From Anseranas semipalmata (lineage: Eukaryota > Chordata > Aves > Anseriformes > Anseranatidae), in the NCBI GenBank assembly GCA_013399115.1, contig VXAA01001497.1:1496656-1560655 (forward strand): DNA of 64,000 nucleotides, in the 5' to 3' direction. Below are positions 50,390 through 63,245 of the stretch, piece by piece (position 1 is the stretch's first letter; each line of letters opens with the position of its first letter). A program made the position numbers and the translations under genes. Below the pieces are notes generated by a model, which was given only the letters and a program-made list of their open reading frames with translations, did not search any database and had not been told where the DNA came from.

Positions 50390-53300
50390 GTAAGTAGAAT
50401 GTGCAACTAAAAAACTGTGTATTTAACACACTTCCAAGTGACTTTTTTTAACAGCATCAGAAACTTATGTGTTAAGCAGTCCTTAAAAAAAGATGAATTC
50501 CAAGCAGAATTTAGAGTGCAAATCTGTTAAATATTCCCATTATGCAAATAATTTACTTGCCTGCATTCAGACGTTGCTGCTTACTAGACGGAGGACTAAG
50601 AGGTAAAGGTCAAGGCTCACTGCTAATGCAGTCAGACCCAAAATGCTGTTCAGTTCAGGACTCCTGTGAAGCTCCATAGCATCTCTCCAATGGAGTGGGG
50701 ATGACTTAGTCCTCTGTCTAACGATTGCATGGCCTGCTGCCTGAAACTGCTTGCTGTGCCATCACAAAAAGGGGCCTGATTTTCATTGAATTTGCATCTG
50801 AATTTTAAGGAAGAATTATAGTTACTGTCTTGTTGATTACAATGGTATCGTTGTATAAACTCCTGTGTTTGCTTAATAATCTGAATCAAATATTGAGCTT
50901 AAATCTTATTAAACTTTCACAGAAGTTGGAATTTTTATTTTTTGGTGAGGTAAACTTCATACAAACAGAAACAATTATTTGACAACTCAAAATAAAGTCC
51001 AATCCAAAAGCATTATGCAATAAGTGTGACAAAATGATCTACTCAGGCAATTCAGAGCATTTTAAAAGATTTTTGGAGGACTTGATATAATGGAATATGT
51101 GATGTGGGACTCTGATTATAGCCCTTCCTGTCCTTTCCAATGTGAGAAAGTGATTCTGGTCTGTAAGAAACATTCCCTGCTTCTACTTGTAAACCACAGT
51201 AACTGGCTTATGTTTTTTAAAAATTACTTTGACAGAATGAAGCATTGCAGACTTTAACCTTAACTTTTATTGGTAGCAGCAATCTATATCTGGCATATAA
51301 TCAGAGACAAGTAACTTCAGTCACTGCTGGGCCATGTGCAGTGACTGTCTGCATTTAATGATTTAAAGAAAGAGGCTTTTCTTTCACAATAAACCTGATC
51401 ATGGGATTGGATCTAAATGCTGCTTTCCTCCAGAGTTATTCAGGCTCCCCAAGCTAAGTCAATGCTACTGTTGAGCTTTTAATAAAGGTATCCAAAAATA
51501 AATGGGAATATATCACAGCAACTTTTCACTACGTCATCCAAGTCCAGATAGTAGGTCTGTGGTAAAACCTAAGCCAAAGTTACACTGTTTGTATCTTTCA
51601 TCATAGTACTTTAGGTAAGCAAAAAGATTTGCCCAGAATAGCTTTCCTATTAAAGAGTAATGATTGTCAGGAAATTATTTTTCTGCCTATGATGATTATG
51701 ATGAAAACAAAATGTATGAGAGCTATATTAAATATTTTTCTTCACTGGGGGGTGCATAGAACTTTGAAATACAAACAGAACTATCCCAATATATTTTTTC
51801 CACAGATATTTCCATCTTGTAGAAAATGGCTGTTTCATGGCAAATCAAATGCTGAGATTTTTGTTATACTCTGTTGGGAGAAAAGAAGCAAAGTTAAAAC
51901 TAATCTTTCTGAAATTCTCTTTTCTCCCCATAGAATCCCATTTTCCTGGGCAAGGGTGGCAGAATCCAGATCACAAATATTTCAAACACCATTACAATAA
52001 AAACCTAATGGTGTGTGATCCACTGTGCAATCACATACATTCCTTTAAGTGAGTTATGTACAAATATCTTCGGTAAACCAACAACTATCTGGAGGACTGC
52101 ATGAGGGTGGGAAAACAATTAGGAAGGTTAATTATGCTTTGGTCCTGTGTTTCATGGTCCTCTGTCCCAGCCCAAGGAGACGTGCTTCTCCGTAGCAGTG
52201 TTTCAGTTCACCTTGATGCACGGGCTCTTCCAGGGGCTAGAAGATAGCTGAACCCCAGAGGGAAGCTGTAAGGGAAAGCTCTAGGTCAGTGCTAGGTCTT
52301 GCAGGCAGCTCTAACTGTGAATGTCCTCCAGTCACACACAGCCCCAGGTGGCTACCAGCATTTGTGGCTCCTTTTCTTTGTTATTTTTTTTTTCTTCCCT
52401 TTTTTTCTTCCCTTGCTTTTACTTACTCCCCTTCACTTTTACTTATTTATTCATGAAATGTTACTGAGGTCAGGGCTTCTAATTATGTGGTGTATGTGCA
52501 ATGGTGTTGAGGAAAAATTAGAGAACTTGTTTTCCTGGAATGTTTAAAAAGAAAGTTCACGCCAGGAACCCCTCTGAATTTCAGAGACTTCCGCAGAGAA
52601 ATGGCAGGCTTGATGACCATATTCTCAGAGGGTCTAAGTCACATAGACTTTAAGTTGATGGAATTATATCTGTTTAGACCAACTAAATATTTTTTGCAAA
52701 CATACTCTGTAAACAGATGTAAAAAGATGTTCTGGATATATACAGTAAAACCATTATCCAGAGCAAACGCACTTCAGGGCTCAGGGCAAGTCTTCAGCAA
52801 GTGTAATTTGCCAGAGCTCTGCTGGTTTCAGTGTGGCTGAAATTTGCATCAGAGAATTTACATCACCTTCACAGGGTGGTGTCTCCTGCTCATGCCATCA
52901 AATATCATCTGGCAGCCCTCAGAGGATGGGGATCCTGTGCAAGGAACCAGACCCCATATCCCTGTAGCCTGTAAGGCTGGGTTCTAAAAGCTGAAGCAGA
53001 GACAAGTTTGAACAGGCTGTATTAGCCAGTATTTACACCTAAAATTGACCAGGGTTGAAGAGGGAGACTTTCTTTAGCTGGTTTTACATTTTCCGTTTTA
53101 TTAACTTTGTGGAATTAATGGAATTCCTGTTGCTTCAGAGCTTGTCTTGGAGCACATGAGATGCTTTTAGTTGAAACATGAGCAGGGACATGTTAAAAAA
53201 TTACAATAAGTGAGCAAACCTAACACAGCCATTCTTTTCTGGGCTCAAATAATTGTCCGAATGATTAAACTGGTTTCTTTGTTTAGATTAACGCAATGTG

Positions 53301-54242
53301 GCTTGCAGATTTTGAGAGCTAATTAAAAAAGAAAAGTTGCTGTTCAAACAGATGGATAAGTATTATATGCTCCCGTATGATGGTGACTTTTCTTCCTCCC
53401 TGCTGCAAAGTCTGAACAGAAGAAAAAGTTGCCACAATAGAAATTCAGCTGGTGCCAGCAGAGGCATACCCTAGTGGTCCTGATGCACTGGCAAGCTGCA
53501 GATGCTCTGTGCCCTTCCCAGGCCAGGGTCACACGTGCACCACAGGCACCAGCCGCTGTGGTTTGGCGTGAGAAATAGTGCATGCCAAAAAGCAAGCCAG
53601 GGCTATTTTATTTTTAGGGATCGTCCCCTCCCAGCCACGTAGGGGGGCCCCTTCTTTGCTGTAACCCTGCGGCACTGAGCTGCCTCACCCGAAAGACAGG
53701 AGAAGGTTGCTGCCCGTTTGTCTTTAACCAGCACTTCCAGCATTGGTTTAACGTTGCCCGTCACTAGCTGCCGGAGAGTATTCCTCTTGAGGGACGGGGA
53801 CTTTGAAACCTGGGCTCCTACAAGTGGATGTCACAAAACAGTGTAGTCAGAGGACCCACAGGCAAATTGTATGGGGCTTCTGAAGAACAGTCCAGAAAAC
53901 CCTTCTCATCAGCATGCTGCACAGTTCTTAGGGAAAACACAGTCACAAGCAGCACTCTCCAGCCCGATTATGTCTTTCACCCGAATGCTGCCAGTCCCAC
54001 GCCGGGCATTTCATCCTGATAGTCGTCAGGCTCATCACTCGGCACGGCTGAGAAAGAGCCTGGGGCTGGCTGCTCAGCGCCTACAGGGGCTGCACGGGGC
54101 AGCTCTGGCTGCAGCCTCCTGTTCTCTTTATCAGTTGCTGCTACTGACTCTTTGGCAATGAATTGGACGGTGAAAGTAAGCAAGAGCAGTAGACGCTAAT
54201 CTACACCTTTTTCTTTCCATGTCTGTGTGCATTTTTTTGTAG
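50390..54242 (+). other. Intron 6 (about 3.9 kb)
   Basis: A+T-rich on the left, rising in G+C content between about 53.6 and 54.15 kb, where CpG dinucleotides become more frequent just upstream of exon 7. Open frames near 51629-52000 (TTG start) and 53871-54161 have no splice or codon support. No repeats were recognised. Confidence 0.65.
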
Positions 54243-54406
54243 GCGGAGTTTACAGACGGCAAATTGCAGTGCTGTGCAGTGCAGTCATCTCCTAAGGTAT
54301 CGCCGGTAGCTCCGTCGCCCGTACTGAGGTCTTTGGCAGAGACCATACCGACTCCAACGGTGCAGACAATATACACGTCACATAAACCAATTTCGCTGGC
54401 GGACAG
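54243..54406 (+). CDS. Internal coding exon 7 (164 nt, phase 0/2)
   Basis: The acceptor is gtgcatttttttgtag ending at 54242 and the donor is ACAG|gtactg after 54406. It encodes AEFTDGKLQCCAVQSS, then PKVSPVAPSPVLRSLAETI and PTPTVQTIYTSHKPISLAD plus two bases of a Ser codon. The segment is Pro/Ser/Thr/Val-rich with SP and TP sites that proline-directed kinases could use. It has no recognisable fold. It carries an unusual number of CpG-containing codons (tcg, ccg, gcg, acg) compared with the other exons, matching the locally raised G+C. Phase 2 at the end fits exon 8. Confidence 0.8.
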
Positions 54407-55980
54407 GTACTGTGCAGTTCTTTCACAGCAATGCTATGATGCTCTGTGCAGTGAGGGAACCAGCTGGATTTCTCTTTTTCTGTCATAATTACAGTGGGGA
54501 AAATTCACCTTCTTTCTAAAGTGCCTTTTCCCCTGATACCAAAAGATTTTCAGTTGCTGCTTGACACCTACTTTAGAATAGCTGGGTTTTGTAAAGAAAT
54601 ATCTATACCTCACATCTTCTCTGAGAAAAAAAAAAAAAAAAGACTTAATTAACTGCTGCAGCTGTTAGTGTACCATTTCTTTGGCCAATGGCCTGGAGAG
54701 AAAGTGTTGTGCAGATTTTCCTCAGGCAAGTCATTTTCCCTGAACCACTGAGGTTTTCCTTTAATAATTGCTGTTGCAATTTGTTTTTTGAAATTAAATG
54801 TCCATAGGGGAAAGCTAAGGTTGAGAAATATCTGCTGTTCCAAATGAAAAGCAGACACTGATTTTCTTTTTTGTCCCTTTTTTTTTTTTTTTTTTTAATG
54901 TCAGGATACAGTGATCTGTCTTGTAGTTTCTCAGAGAAACAAAAAGCCATCCCATCTTTCCACAGGCTTCTTATTCCAGAATTTAATCAAAGCTGAATTT
55001 CCCAAGCCGATAATTTACTGAATACAAATGCAGGAGTGGATATACTCAATACTTCTGGAGCACAAAAAGTCCTAAGCTTATGCTGAAGAGAAAAATATTT
55101 CCTTGGCATCATAATACATTTGCCTTTTTACTTTTGGATTTACAGTCAATTCCCACTTTCATTTGTTAACTATTTTGGCAGATGTTGGTTTAACTGCACC
55201 TGCACACTTGGTCAACATTGCTAACTCACCTAAAAATGTATTGTTCCAGTGAAAGCGTAATTCTGAAGCTGTAGTGCTGAACTCGGCTTCCATAGGACGT
55301 CCCCAGCTGAAATGAGTGATTCCACTCCCCCTTGTCCACGAATGGACAAAAGCTCTCAAAATGTCTGCTAACTGCTTTCCAAGCATTAGCTACTTGACTC
55401 CCAGAACAAGACGGTAGACAGCTGGTTTTCTTTCCCTGTGCTATTTCTTAAGAAATGGGATCAGCAGCCCAGGGCACTCCCAGGCTCCAGAGCGGTTTGG
55501 TGTGAGAGCAAGGACATCCAGGCTCTGCTTCCCCTACGTGATGCGCGTAGGTGAAGTAGGGCTGTAGTAAACTCAGTGTATGTAGCTGTTCCCCCCAGCT
55601 CAAGCCATGCTGAGGAGCAGAGGGCTGCAACGTCTGCAGTCTTTTGCGTGATGGCATTTACTGTACCTGCTTTGTTTTTTATTTTTAGAGCCCTAGTCCA
55701 GCTTCCTTTGAAATCAGTAGCCTTTAATGGGGATGAGGTTAAAACATAAACTGTTTTGCCACGTGGGTCTTCTTGTGTCCTTTTTCTTGCTTCTGTTTGC
55801 TCTTCAGAAATATCAAGCGGTACTTGTTTTTGAATCAGCCGTCAGTTATCAGCTTTTCACTGAATTGAGCCTGACCTTTTTCCCCCTCCTTCGGTATTTT
55901 GAAAATGTTAATTATTTTAAATTGAAATCTGAGACTTATTGTTGTTCCCATAATTGGCTGTTTGTGCATTAATTACACAG
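54407..55980 (+). other. Intron 7 (about 1.6 kb)
   Basis: Contains an A-run near 54626-54641 and a 19-T run near 54878-54896. Otherwise unique sequence; no second open frame of interest. Confidence 0.7.
54878..54896. repeat. Poly(T) tract
   Basis: A thymine homopolymer of about 19 bases in intron 7. It could be the poly(A) tail of a minus-strand retroposed sequence, but no body was recognised. Confidence 0.7.
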
Positions 55981-56050
55981 CGCTGAGACTCTGAGGCGTG
56001 AACTTGAGAGAGAGAAAATGATGAAAAGACTCTTGATGACAGAATTATGA
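55981..56050 (+). CDS. Terminal coding exon 8 (70 nt, charged C-terminal helix)
   Basis: The acceptor is attacacag ending at 55980. The first base completes AG|C (Ser), then the frame reads AETLRRELEREKMMKRLLMTEL and stops with TGA at 56048-56050. The peptide is strongly charged with leucines spaced about every seven residues, so it should form a short amphipathic helix or coiled coil at the very C-terminus, a likely oligomerisation or partner-binding site. The joined exons give 272 residues up to the stop with no internal stop, which is strong support for the model. The family is not recognised. Confidence 0.8.
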
Positions 56051-56285
56051 AATTCTCACTTCCGTCAGATGGAGAATGGATTGGGGCCTTTCATGTGCCT
56101 TCTGTCTGTTTACATTCCTCTGCTTCTGTGTACTCAACATAATGCATCGGGAAAACGTGTGATATTCCTGACTCGCCTGGATTCACCACGGTTGGTTAAA
56201 ATTAAGTCTCGGCTAGACTTTAACTTGAAGGAGTTCCTTTATTCGTTTGCTGCTGGGAAATAAACCTTCAATCCTTTATCTCTCC
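56051..56285 (+). other. Proximal 3' UTR
   Basis: Non-coding sequence from the stop to an AATAAA at 56259-56264. The cleavage point near 56275-56290 is inferred from usual spacing; a GT-rich stretch (gtttggttttgg) follows at about 56321. This would be a short 3' UTR of roughly 230 bases. Longer forms ending at distal signals cannot be excluded. Confidence 0.45.
56259..56264 (+). terminator. Polyadenylation signal AATAAA (proximal)
   Basis: The first canonical hexamer after the stop codon, 209 bases downstream, with a T/GT-rich region within about 60 bases after it. Later AATAAA copies exist at about 57726, 60546 and 60862. Confidence 0.45.
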
Positions 56286-59200
56286 TGAGATTTTATACTA
56301 TTAACACAGTTAATTTCAGGTTTGGTTTTGGTAAATCTAGGGCAAAAAGGATCAGCAAGGAGCATACTGATTTCTATTGGGAAACACTGTTCTGTACATA
56401 TGTTAATAAGTGCACAGAAATTAATGTTATGCAGAATATTTTGATAGTAACATAGAAAATATGTCATTTTGTACAACTGAAAATTGCAATGAGCTACTGC
56501 TATTTGTTAAAGAATCATTTTTAAAGCAGAAGAATGATTATTACATCCTAACCCCAGGACTGTTAGTCTCCACAGAAAAATGAAAGGCTGTCTTATTAAA
56601 TTCCTAACCTTAACCTTTACTCAGAGATATAAATAGCTGCAAGGGGGAAGACACCCTCCGTACAGGTATACGCACCCAACACTCCCTGTAGTCTGCCATC
56701 TTGACCTAAACCTGAAACTAAATCTTCCTTTATTTCCATTAATGATAAAAAAAAACAATTGTGATTTGCTACTGACTTTCTAGCTTGATACTGACTTTTT
56801 TAAACTCGGTGGGAAGTTTTAACTTCTCCAGGTTGCCTAGGCACTAGGGCTGGCCCACACCCAGAGGGCTTCTGCCCCTGCGCTGAAGGCTGCAGAGTCT
56901 CATCAGCATGGGCACAGCTTACCCAGAGAGGGTGTTTTCCCTCCTGGATAGACAAACCACCTTCCCGACCAGCAGAAATTGATGGATCACATTAAAAAAT
57001 AATAATAGTAGTTTATGGCATAGCTGTGTCTATACCCATTTTTCACACTAGGAATCAGCGCATCCCTATGGGCAAAGCCTTGAAGGCTGTGTCCCGTTGG
57101 CTTCACGCACGCAGGTCGCCTGTACTTTCAGTGGAATGTCTCAGGCACAAGGTTCGGTGGGTGTTCCCATGCTAGCAGGACTGCAGCCTCCAGGAGTGTG
57201 TTTGTGGTATACAGGTAACGCAACCAACAAGTTCCTATTTAAAGATAAATTTAAAAACATAGTTCTCCATTTCCCCCTGTTCAGCAGTGCAGGGTTATCT
57301 ACAAAGCTACCAACAACTGACTGTCAGCTACAAGATACTATTCCAACAGGAAAGCTTTTGTGCGTTTTGTATGGCTGAAGATGTATATTTTTCTGCTACT
57401 CTGTATACTGTGTTCTCTGGTTTGTATTGAGATAAAAGATTGTCCTTAATTTGATACTGATTACGATGGCTTTATCTCAGCTTAACCAGTTTGTTTGTGT
57501 GGAGGCTGGGAAGTGATTGCTGTGAGTCTGAGTTTCCTTCAGAGTTAGCTTGTGCTCTTTTGCTGAAATGAGATATCTTGAGAGCATTATAGGACTGTGG
57601 ATTGCAATGTCAGAGGTATAAAATGACTTGTCTATTTTATATTTACTGGGACAAGAAACTAGCATTAGGCTCCCCAGTTAAAATCCGGCAACCCCAAACC
57701 TTTCCAGTTGCCATAAAATGGGGCAAAATAAACAGCACAAGTGTTAGGTAGAAACCTGCAATGCAAAATGTAATGAAGTAGCTCAAGATGAGGAATGGGC
57801 ACAAGGAGTCATAGAAACACACCAGGATTGCAGATTTCAGAGCACTCAGATGACTTTGCTGGGTAATCAGATACAACATGTACACTGTCCGTCTTTTAGT
57901 TACAGTGCCAAGGCTTTTCTGTTCCTTGTGTTTTCATGTACCTCTCCATCAATCCAAGGTTATTAAAATTAACTAGGAACTTTAAATCCCTGTGAAGAGA
58001 CCAGAAATGAGGGGAAAATGCAACACATATAAAAGGCTGCATCTTCTGTTTCCCTTTACTCTCTGCTCACCGCCTCCCAGAAGGTGCTGGTAGAGGGAGA
58101 AGCGGCAGCACCTTTTGTCTGCACCCAAGTCAAACTGAGCATTGTAAAGAATAAATACAGAAAATTCTAGCTAGAGATGCTGTTTTGGGAGAGGAAAGCG
58201 AAGTAGGTTTAAGAACGGCACAACACGGACCCTAGCTGAATCTGATCTGCCGCCTGCTATTAGACAGCCCCCAGTTGTATGTGAACTGGCGGCTGTTTCA
58301 CAAAGTCATTATCAAGAAGAAACAGAAGAAAACAGATCTGAGCACACCCTTTGGTTGTACTGATTGCCTTGGAATGGACATTAGGAACCCTGCAATATGC
58401 CTTCAGGTCTGGGGACAAACATCCAATTACCTGCGTTAGGGCAGTCTGGTCACATATGCAAAAGCCTTTAGCGAAACCGAATGCCTGACTCAGACCAGCC
58501 CATCTGATTTTCTGGCTCGTAAACAAGCTATTAGTTTATTATTTTAAATGCAGCATTTTACTCCTGTTGTATAAAAATTCTTAAGCTGAACTACTCGGAA
58601 CTGGAAAACAAAAAACGTGAACCAAGGTGACTTTGCGGTGGCCAGGCCTCCTCAGCTGGGGCGTGCTGTGGCGCGGCTGAGAGAGGGCAGAGCCCTCCCT
58701 CCCGGGTGCCCCCAGACGGGGAGGGAAAGGCTCGCGTGGCCACTCGGTTCCGGTGGGACGTTTCCCACAGAACAACCCCACGTACGTTGCCTTGTCTTGT
58801 TTTAGTGTCTTATCCACTGGCTGCCACTGTTTCCTATTCTGCAGTCTAATGGAGCTTCATTCAAAATGTTTGACTGATAGCGAACTAAACTTTTAACTGC
58901 AGAATGTCATCACGTTGTTCTTTCTTACTACGTACTTTCTTCAGCCACGCTTAAGCATCTCAGTTTTCACATCCTTTGAATAAACACTCCTGCCTCGCCT
59001 CTGGTTGGGAATTACAGTGTTAGGACACCTGTTACCCAAAACTTCTGCAAACAAGACAACGTCAGCGTGAACATAGCTGAGGGGCACATAGTCTAGGTTT
59101 GCCCCTAGGCTTTAGCTTTACAGGTGTTAAAGGATACTCTGCCTGAAGGTATGTCTATATAATAGTGCAGAAGTATCTGAGCTAGCTTTAATGAGCTTGC

Positions 59201-60333
59201 ATATGTAGTTGTGGCAGCATGAAGCCCAGCACAGGCTATCATTATCATGTACATTGACACGTGTAAAGATAACGCATCTAAACAGCAGCCTTCTGAAGCA
59301 TGGTCTCCAGAGCTGGTGACAGAAAAGGTAGGCTGAAAGGAGTCTGTCTTTTCGGCTCTCCTGGGAAAGGGTTCGTCTCACCTAATGTTACATGCCCAGG
59401 TCTCGCATGAAGAGAGATCAAAGGGACTGCCTTCTGGAGGTGGCTCTGACTTAAAAGTCTACCTTTATATCGCTTAAAGTTAAGTGAGATGAACCCTACT
59501 CTCGGTCCCTCTGGTTAGGCCTACATTGCAAGCCCTGGCCAACACGGCCACATCATCCAGGGGTCCTTTGAGGTACGGTTTGTGATCGACATAGCTCTGC
59601 CAGCAAGAGCCTTGCACGTTAGGTGTAACTGTGCCACCAAACCCACCCTGTTGTCAGAACAGCTTTTATCCCTCCCGGGGAGAGCAGAGAGCTGGGGCAG
59701 CCTGCGGTGGCGGAAGCTCGGAGGCATCGTTAGGGAGCTGTGTCCGGTCTGGGAGCACCTGGCTGGTGAAACCCCTGCTCTCACCACGCTGGCAAAGCCT
59801 ACCAGGGCTGGGCCCGGCTTTCAGCGGTGCCCACGCGGTGCTCTGACCCCGCCAGCAGAGCCCAGCTTTCACGTGTGAAGTCGCTAAGTGGCAGAACGCA
59901 ATGTTGTCGTGCTTGGGTGATTCCAGCAGAATTTATTGGCCTTTTAAATAGCTATGCAAGGAGTTAAATATTTTCTCATATTGCAATCTCATATGGAAGA
60001 AAACCAGTTGTGGTTTGTTTTTGTGTGGTTCAGGTGTTTTCACTATTTCGTTTTAAAAGGGATAACCAGGTTTTCTTAAGAAATGTTGAGATCTTAAATC
60101 TTTACCAGATCCCACAGTGTGTGCAGATTTTTCACATTTCAAATGTACTCAGACCCTGAAAGTGCAATGTTTGAAAATTAACTCCTCAGAAGTTTCAGCT
60201 CATGGCTTCACATCGCTGTTGCAACAGGATGCCTACGTGCCCATTTGAAACAGAGCTGGCAATGCAGTGAAATGTTTCATTGGAGGCAGCATCATGTTTT
60301 GTTTGAACTGTTGACAAATATCCTTTGTTTTTC

Positions 60334-60519
60334 TTTTTTTTTTTTTTCTGAATACATTTCTGGTTCATTGGCTACAAAAACCTATTCGCAATTATGCAAT
60401 GGAATATTGTTTCTTTCTTTTTATTTTTCCTTTAATTAATTTTTATCTTCTCTCTTTTTTGTGTTTTTTTTTTTGTTTGTTTTTTGTTTTTGTTTTTTGT
60501 TTTGTTTTTTGTTTTTTTT
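60334..60519. repeat. T-rich / TTTTG low-complexity region
   Basis: A 14-T run at about 60334-60347 and, after about 100 bp, a run of tttttg-like units at about 60455-60519. The complementary strand resembles a degenerate poly(A) tail with caaaaa units. It lies directly upstream of an AATAAA at 60546. Confidence 0.75.
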
Positions 60520-60545
60520 GATGTCCTGATGTTCAAGGAGTTTGC

Positions 60546-60551
60546 AATAAA
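60546..60551 (+). terminator. Possible distal polyadenylation signal
   Basis: AATAAA followed within 60 bases by gtgttttgt. If the gene's transcript runs this far its 3' UTR would be about 4.5 kb, not unusual for genes with long introns. Another AATAAA lies at 60862-60867. There is no direct support in the sequence for the long form. Confidence 0.2.
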
Positions 60552-60937
60552 TATACTGGTGCTGATCTGTAATTGCATGTAAGATCAGCCTCACAACTGT
60601 GTTTTGTAAAGTTAAGTGCCGTAAAAGAACCTGCAGGGAGAAGGAGGGAAGGGAGCAAGTAAGTGGTGGAGAAGGCTTCTTTGGCAGCTGCAGATTTGAC
60701 TGGTGGGTAGCAGCTTTAAAGAAAGATTGCTCACATCGTTTTGTTCCATCTTAGTAGCAGCGTGTGTTACCAGACAGTGTATGATGGCATTTTGTTGAAA
60801 ACATTCCTGGAGAGAAACTTTTACGGCTCAGCTGTTTACCTGTTCCTGTATTCATGCCTGCAATAAATGAGATGAAAAATAAATCCCAGAGTCTGAGCAG
60901 TTTGTAGTCAAATCAGTGACTTAGGAGGCATGGGGCA

Positions 60938-60953
60938 ATATATATATATATAT
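60938..60953. repeat. TA dinucleotide repeat
   Basis: About seven to eight tandem TA units in the 3' flank. Confidence 0.8.
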
Positions 60954-61210
60954 GTAAAGGAAACACCCAGTTGCATTGTAGCATGCCAGTCATGTGTTGG
61001 TTCATTAGTTGGGGCACACTTTGCTGAGTACCAGAGCAATGAAACACTGGCAGGATCTAGGTAGAGAAATGTGAACCTTGGCATGCTGCTGGTCTTTGAG
61101 CGGGGGCTCAAAAGGTGGCAAAAAGCACTCCTGGAGTGGAGGGGTGGGGAGAAAGTGTCCTTTTGACACAGAGACCCCAATTTATTTAACTGCTCTGTGA
61201 AGGAAAACGT

Positions 61211-61234
61211 AATAAATAAATAAATAAATAAATA
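61211..61234. repeat. TAAA tetranucleotide microsatellite
   Basis: About six tandem aataaa/taaa units. It creates several AATAAA words, which should not be read as polyadenylation signals. Confidence 0.85.
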
Positions 61235-62943
61235 TGTTTAAAAAGTATTCTTAAATATAATTTTAAATAGTTTTTGTTTTAACACAATGAAAACATTTCA
61301 CTTAGATTTTGCCCTTGATTTTGCCATCCTTTAAATGTCTAAATGAAAAGTTGCTTCAGAGTGAAACATTTCCATTTTCTTTTGTTCAAAGATCTCTAAA
61401 TCAGGACACTTTGACACTCACTTTCCCAGTACATTTATGAAATGAAGTCCCAGTAACATTCACCCCATTTTCTGAGGTTGCCAAAACTCTATATTGGGAA
61501 GGAATATGATCCCATCATGATTTCTCCAGCTGGGTATTCATCTATTTTTAATCTCTGTGCAGGGAAGGCAACAGATCAACGTTCTTCCATCAGTACTCAA
61601 TTTATTCCAGGAAAATTGATTATCCAGCCAGCAAACCTAGTTAATTAATTCCCCTTAATACATGTCTTTGCTAAAGAAATAGTGTTCTGGGGTGTAGGGG
61701 AACAGGCAGCTGTCCTCTAAGAGGTCAGAAAACACTCCCGTATAACTTGGCTGGGACTGAGAAGCGTGGGGACTTCAGAGATGTATATCTGAACAATTCC
61801 TTGTTTTATTATCAGATGACTGATCTATGGGACTGGACACAAGGTCGTTAAGATAAGTTCTCTTTCTCAGGGGACATGCTTCCTGGAGCAGAAAACAGTC
61901 GTTGCACAGGCACTATTGACTCCGGATGGGGGAAGAGGAGGCGATAGCTACCAGCCTGGCCGCTCTACACAAAACCTGCTGCGGCAGTGGGGCAGGAAGG
62001 TGCTGGTGCTGGTGCAGGTGCAAGCTGCTGGAGCAAGCCCCAGCCCCGGTGAAAGGCGATGACCGTGCTCTTGCCGACTGCAGTGAAGCCTTTGGGGTGG
62101 CCAGCACAGGGATCCCCATGCCCAAGTGCGACTTGCCCTAAAGGACAACCCTACAGCAAACCCAGCCTCAGGGCGGGCTGTCACCAGGCCTGCTGGAGGA
62201 GATGCCAGGGGATGAGGGAAATAAAAGATCAGCCGATGCCCTCCTCCAGCCACACATGGCAGGTTGAGGGAGCACCCCAGCTCCTGGTGTGAGAGGAAGA
62301 GAACGGGCTTGCCCTTTTTGTGAGAAACTGGGCATGAGACCAGCTTCGCTGTGGCATCAGAGACCTTTGGCAGCCCTGACCATTGCAGCTACGTCCCGTG
62401 CGCTGCCAGTAGCACATATGGTATGTGAGGTGTCTTTTCTCCAGGCTCTAGGCTCTGCGATGGTCAGGGGAAAGCAACAGGGGGAAAGAGAGCAGCAAAC
62501 AGCCCACGCCATCCGCTGCTGGGTGGCCTGACAGCAAAGCACCACCTAAAACATCGTTTGCCTTTTTAGTTTATTCTAAAGCTACATATATAAAACTGCA
62601 TCATTACATATGCAATTGATGCTAGTTATGTATATTTTAATGAGTATTTCTACAGTGTATGTGGTATACAATGCCAGCGACTGCACAGCTCTGCCATCAG
62701 AGTATCTATCTGGCACAGCATCTCACAGCAGTGAGGCGTAAAAGCCACATGGATCTTTGCTGCTTCATGCACTGATTGTCCTGCTCTGCAAGCGGAGAGC
62801 CGCTTACCTCCTGCACAGCTCTTCCGCTGCCTTTCATTAGCAAAATCTTCTGGAAATGCAAGGAAAACACAACGTAAATTCTTTTCTTCAAAGATACTTA
62901 GTCACTGATGCTTAGCATCACAGGGCCTAGTGATTTAAAAACT

Positions 62944-62968
62944 CAATAATAATAATTATTATTTTTTT
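62944..62968. repeat. AAT / ATT inverted low-complexity tract
   Basis: Tandem aat units followed by tatt and a T-run; the two halves are complementary and could fold back. It marks the left edge of the most G+C-rich block in the window. Confidence 0.6.
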
Positions 62969-63245
62969 AATTGTTTATCCTGCTGCTTTCCAAAACAACA
63001 AAAAAAAACAATGAAATTTCTGTGCTAACTGCTGCTTGCTCTGGCTGGGCTGGGTCCTCCCACAGCACCAGGCGTGGCAAGGGTGCGGGGCGGCTCGGTG
63101 GGAGGGAGCAGGGTTATTTTGGGGGTGGGCTGTGAACACCCCATGCACCTCCTTTCCTCCTGCGGTGCTCTCCTTGCTGTGGGACATGAGGTCACCAGGG
63201 GAGGTTTTGGGGCTGGGGGCGGGCTGAGAGCTGCGGCACTCGCAC

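Noticed and set aside
51629..52000. 123-codon open frame
   Set aside because: TTG start, intronic, A+T-rich, no family resemblance.
61211..61234. Cluster of AATAAA words
   Set aside because: Produced by a TAAA microsatellite, not a polyadenylation signal array.
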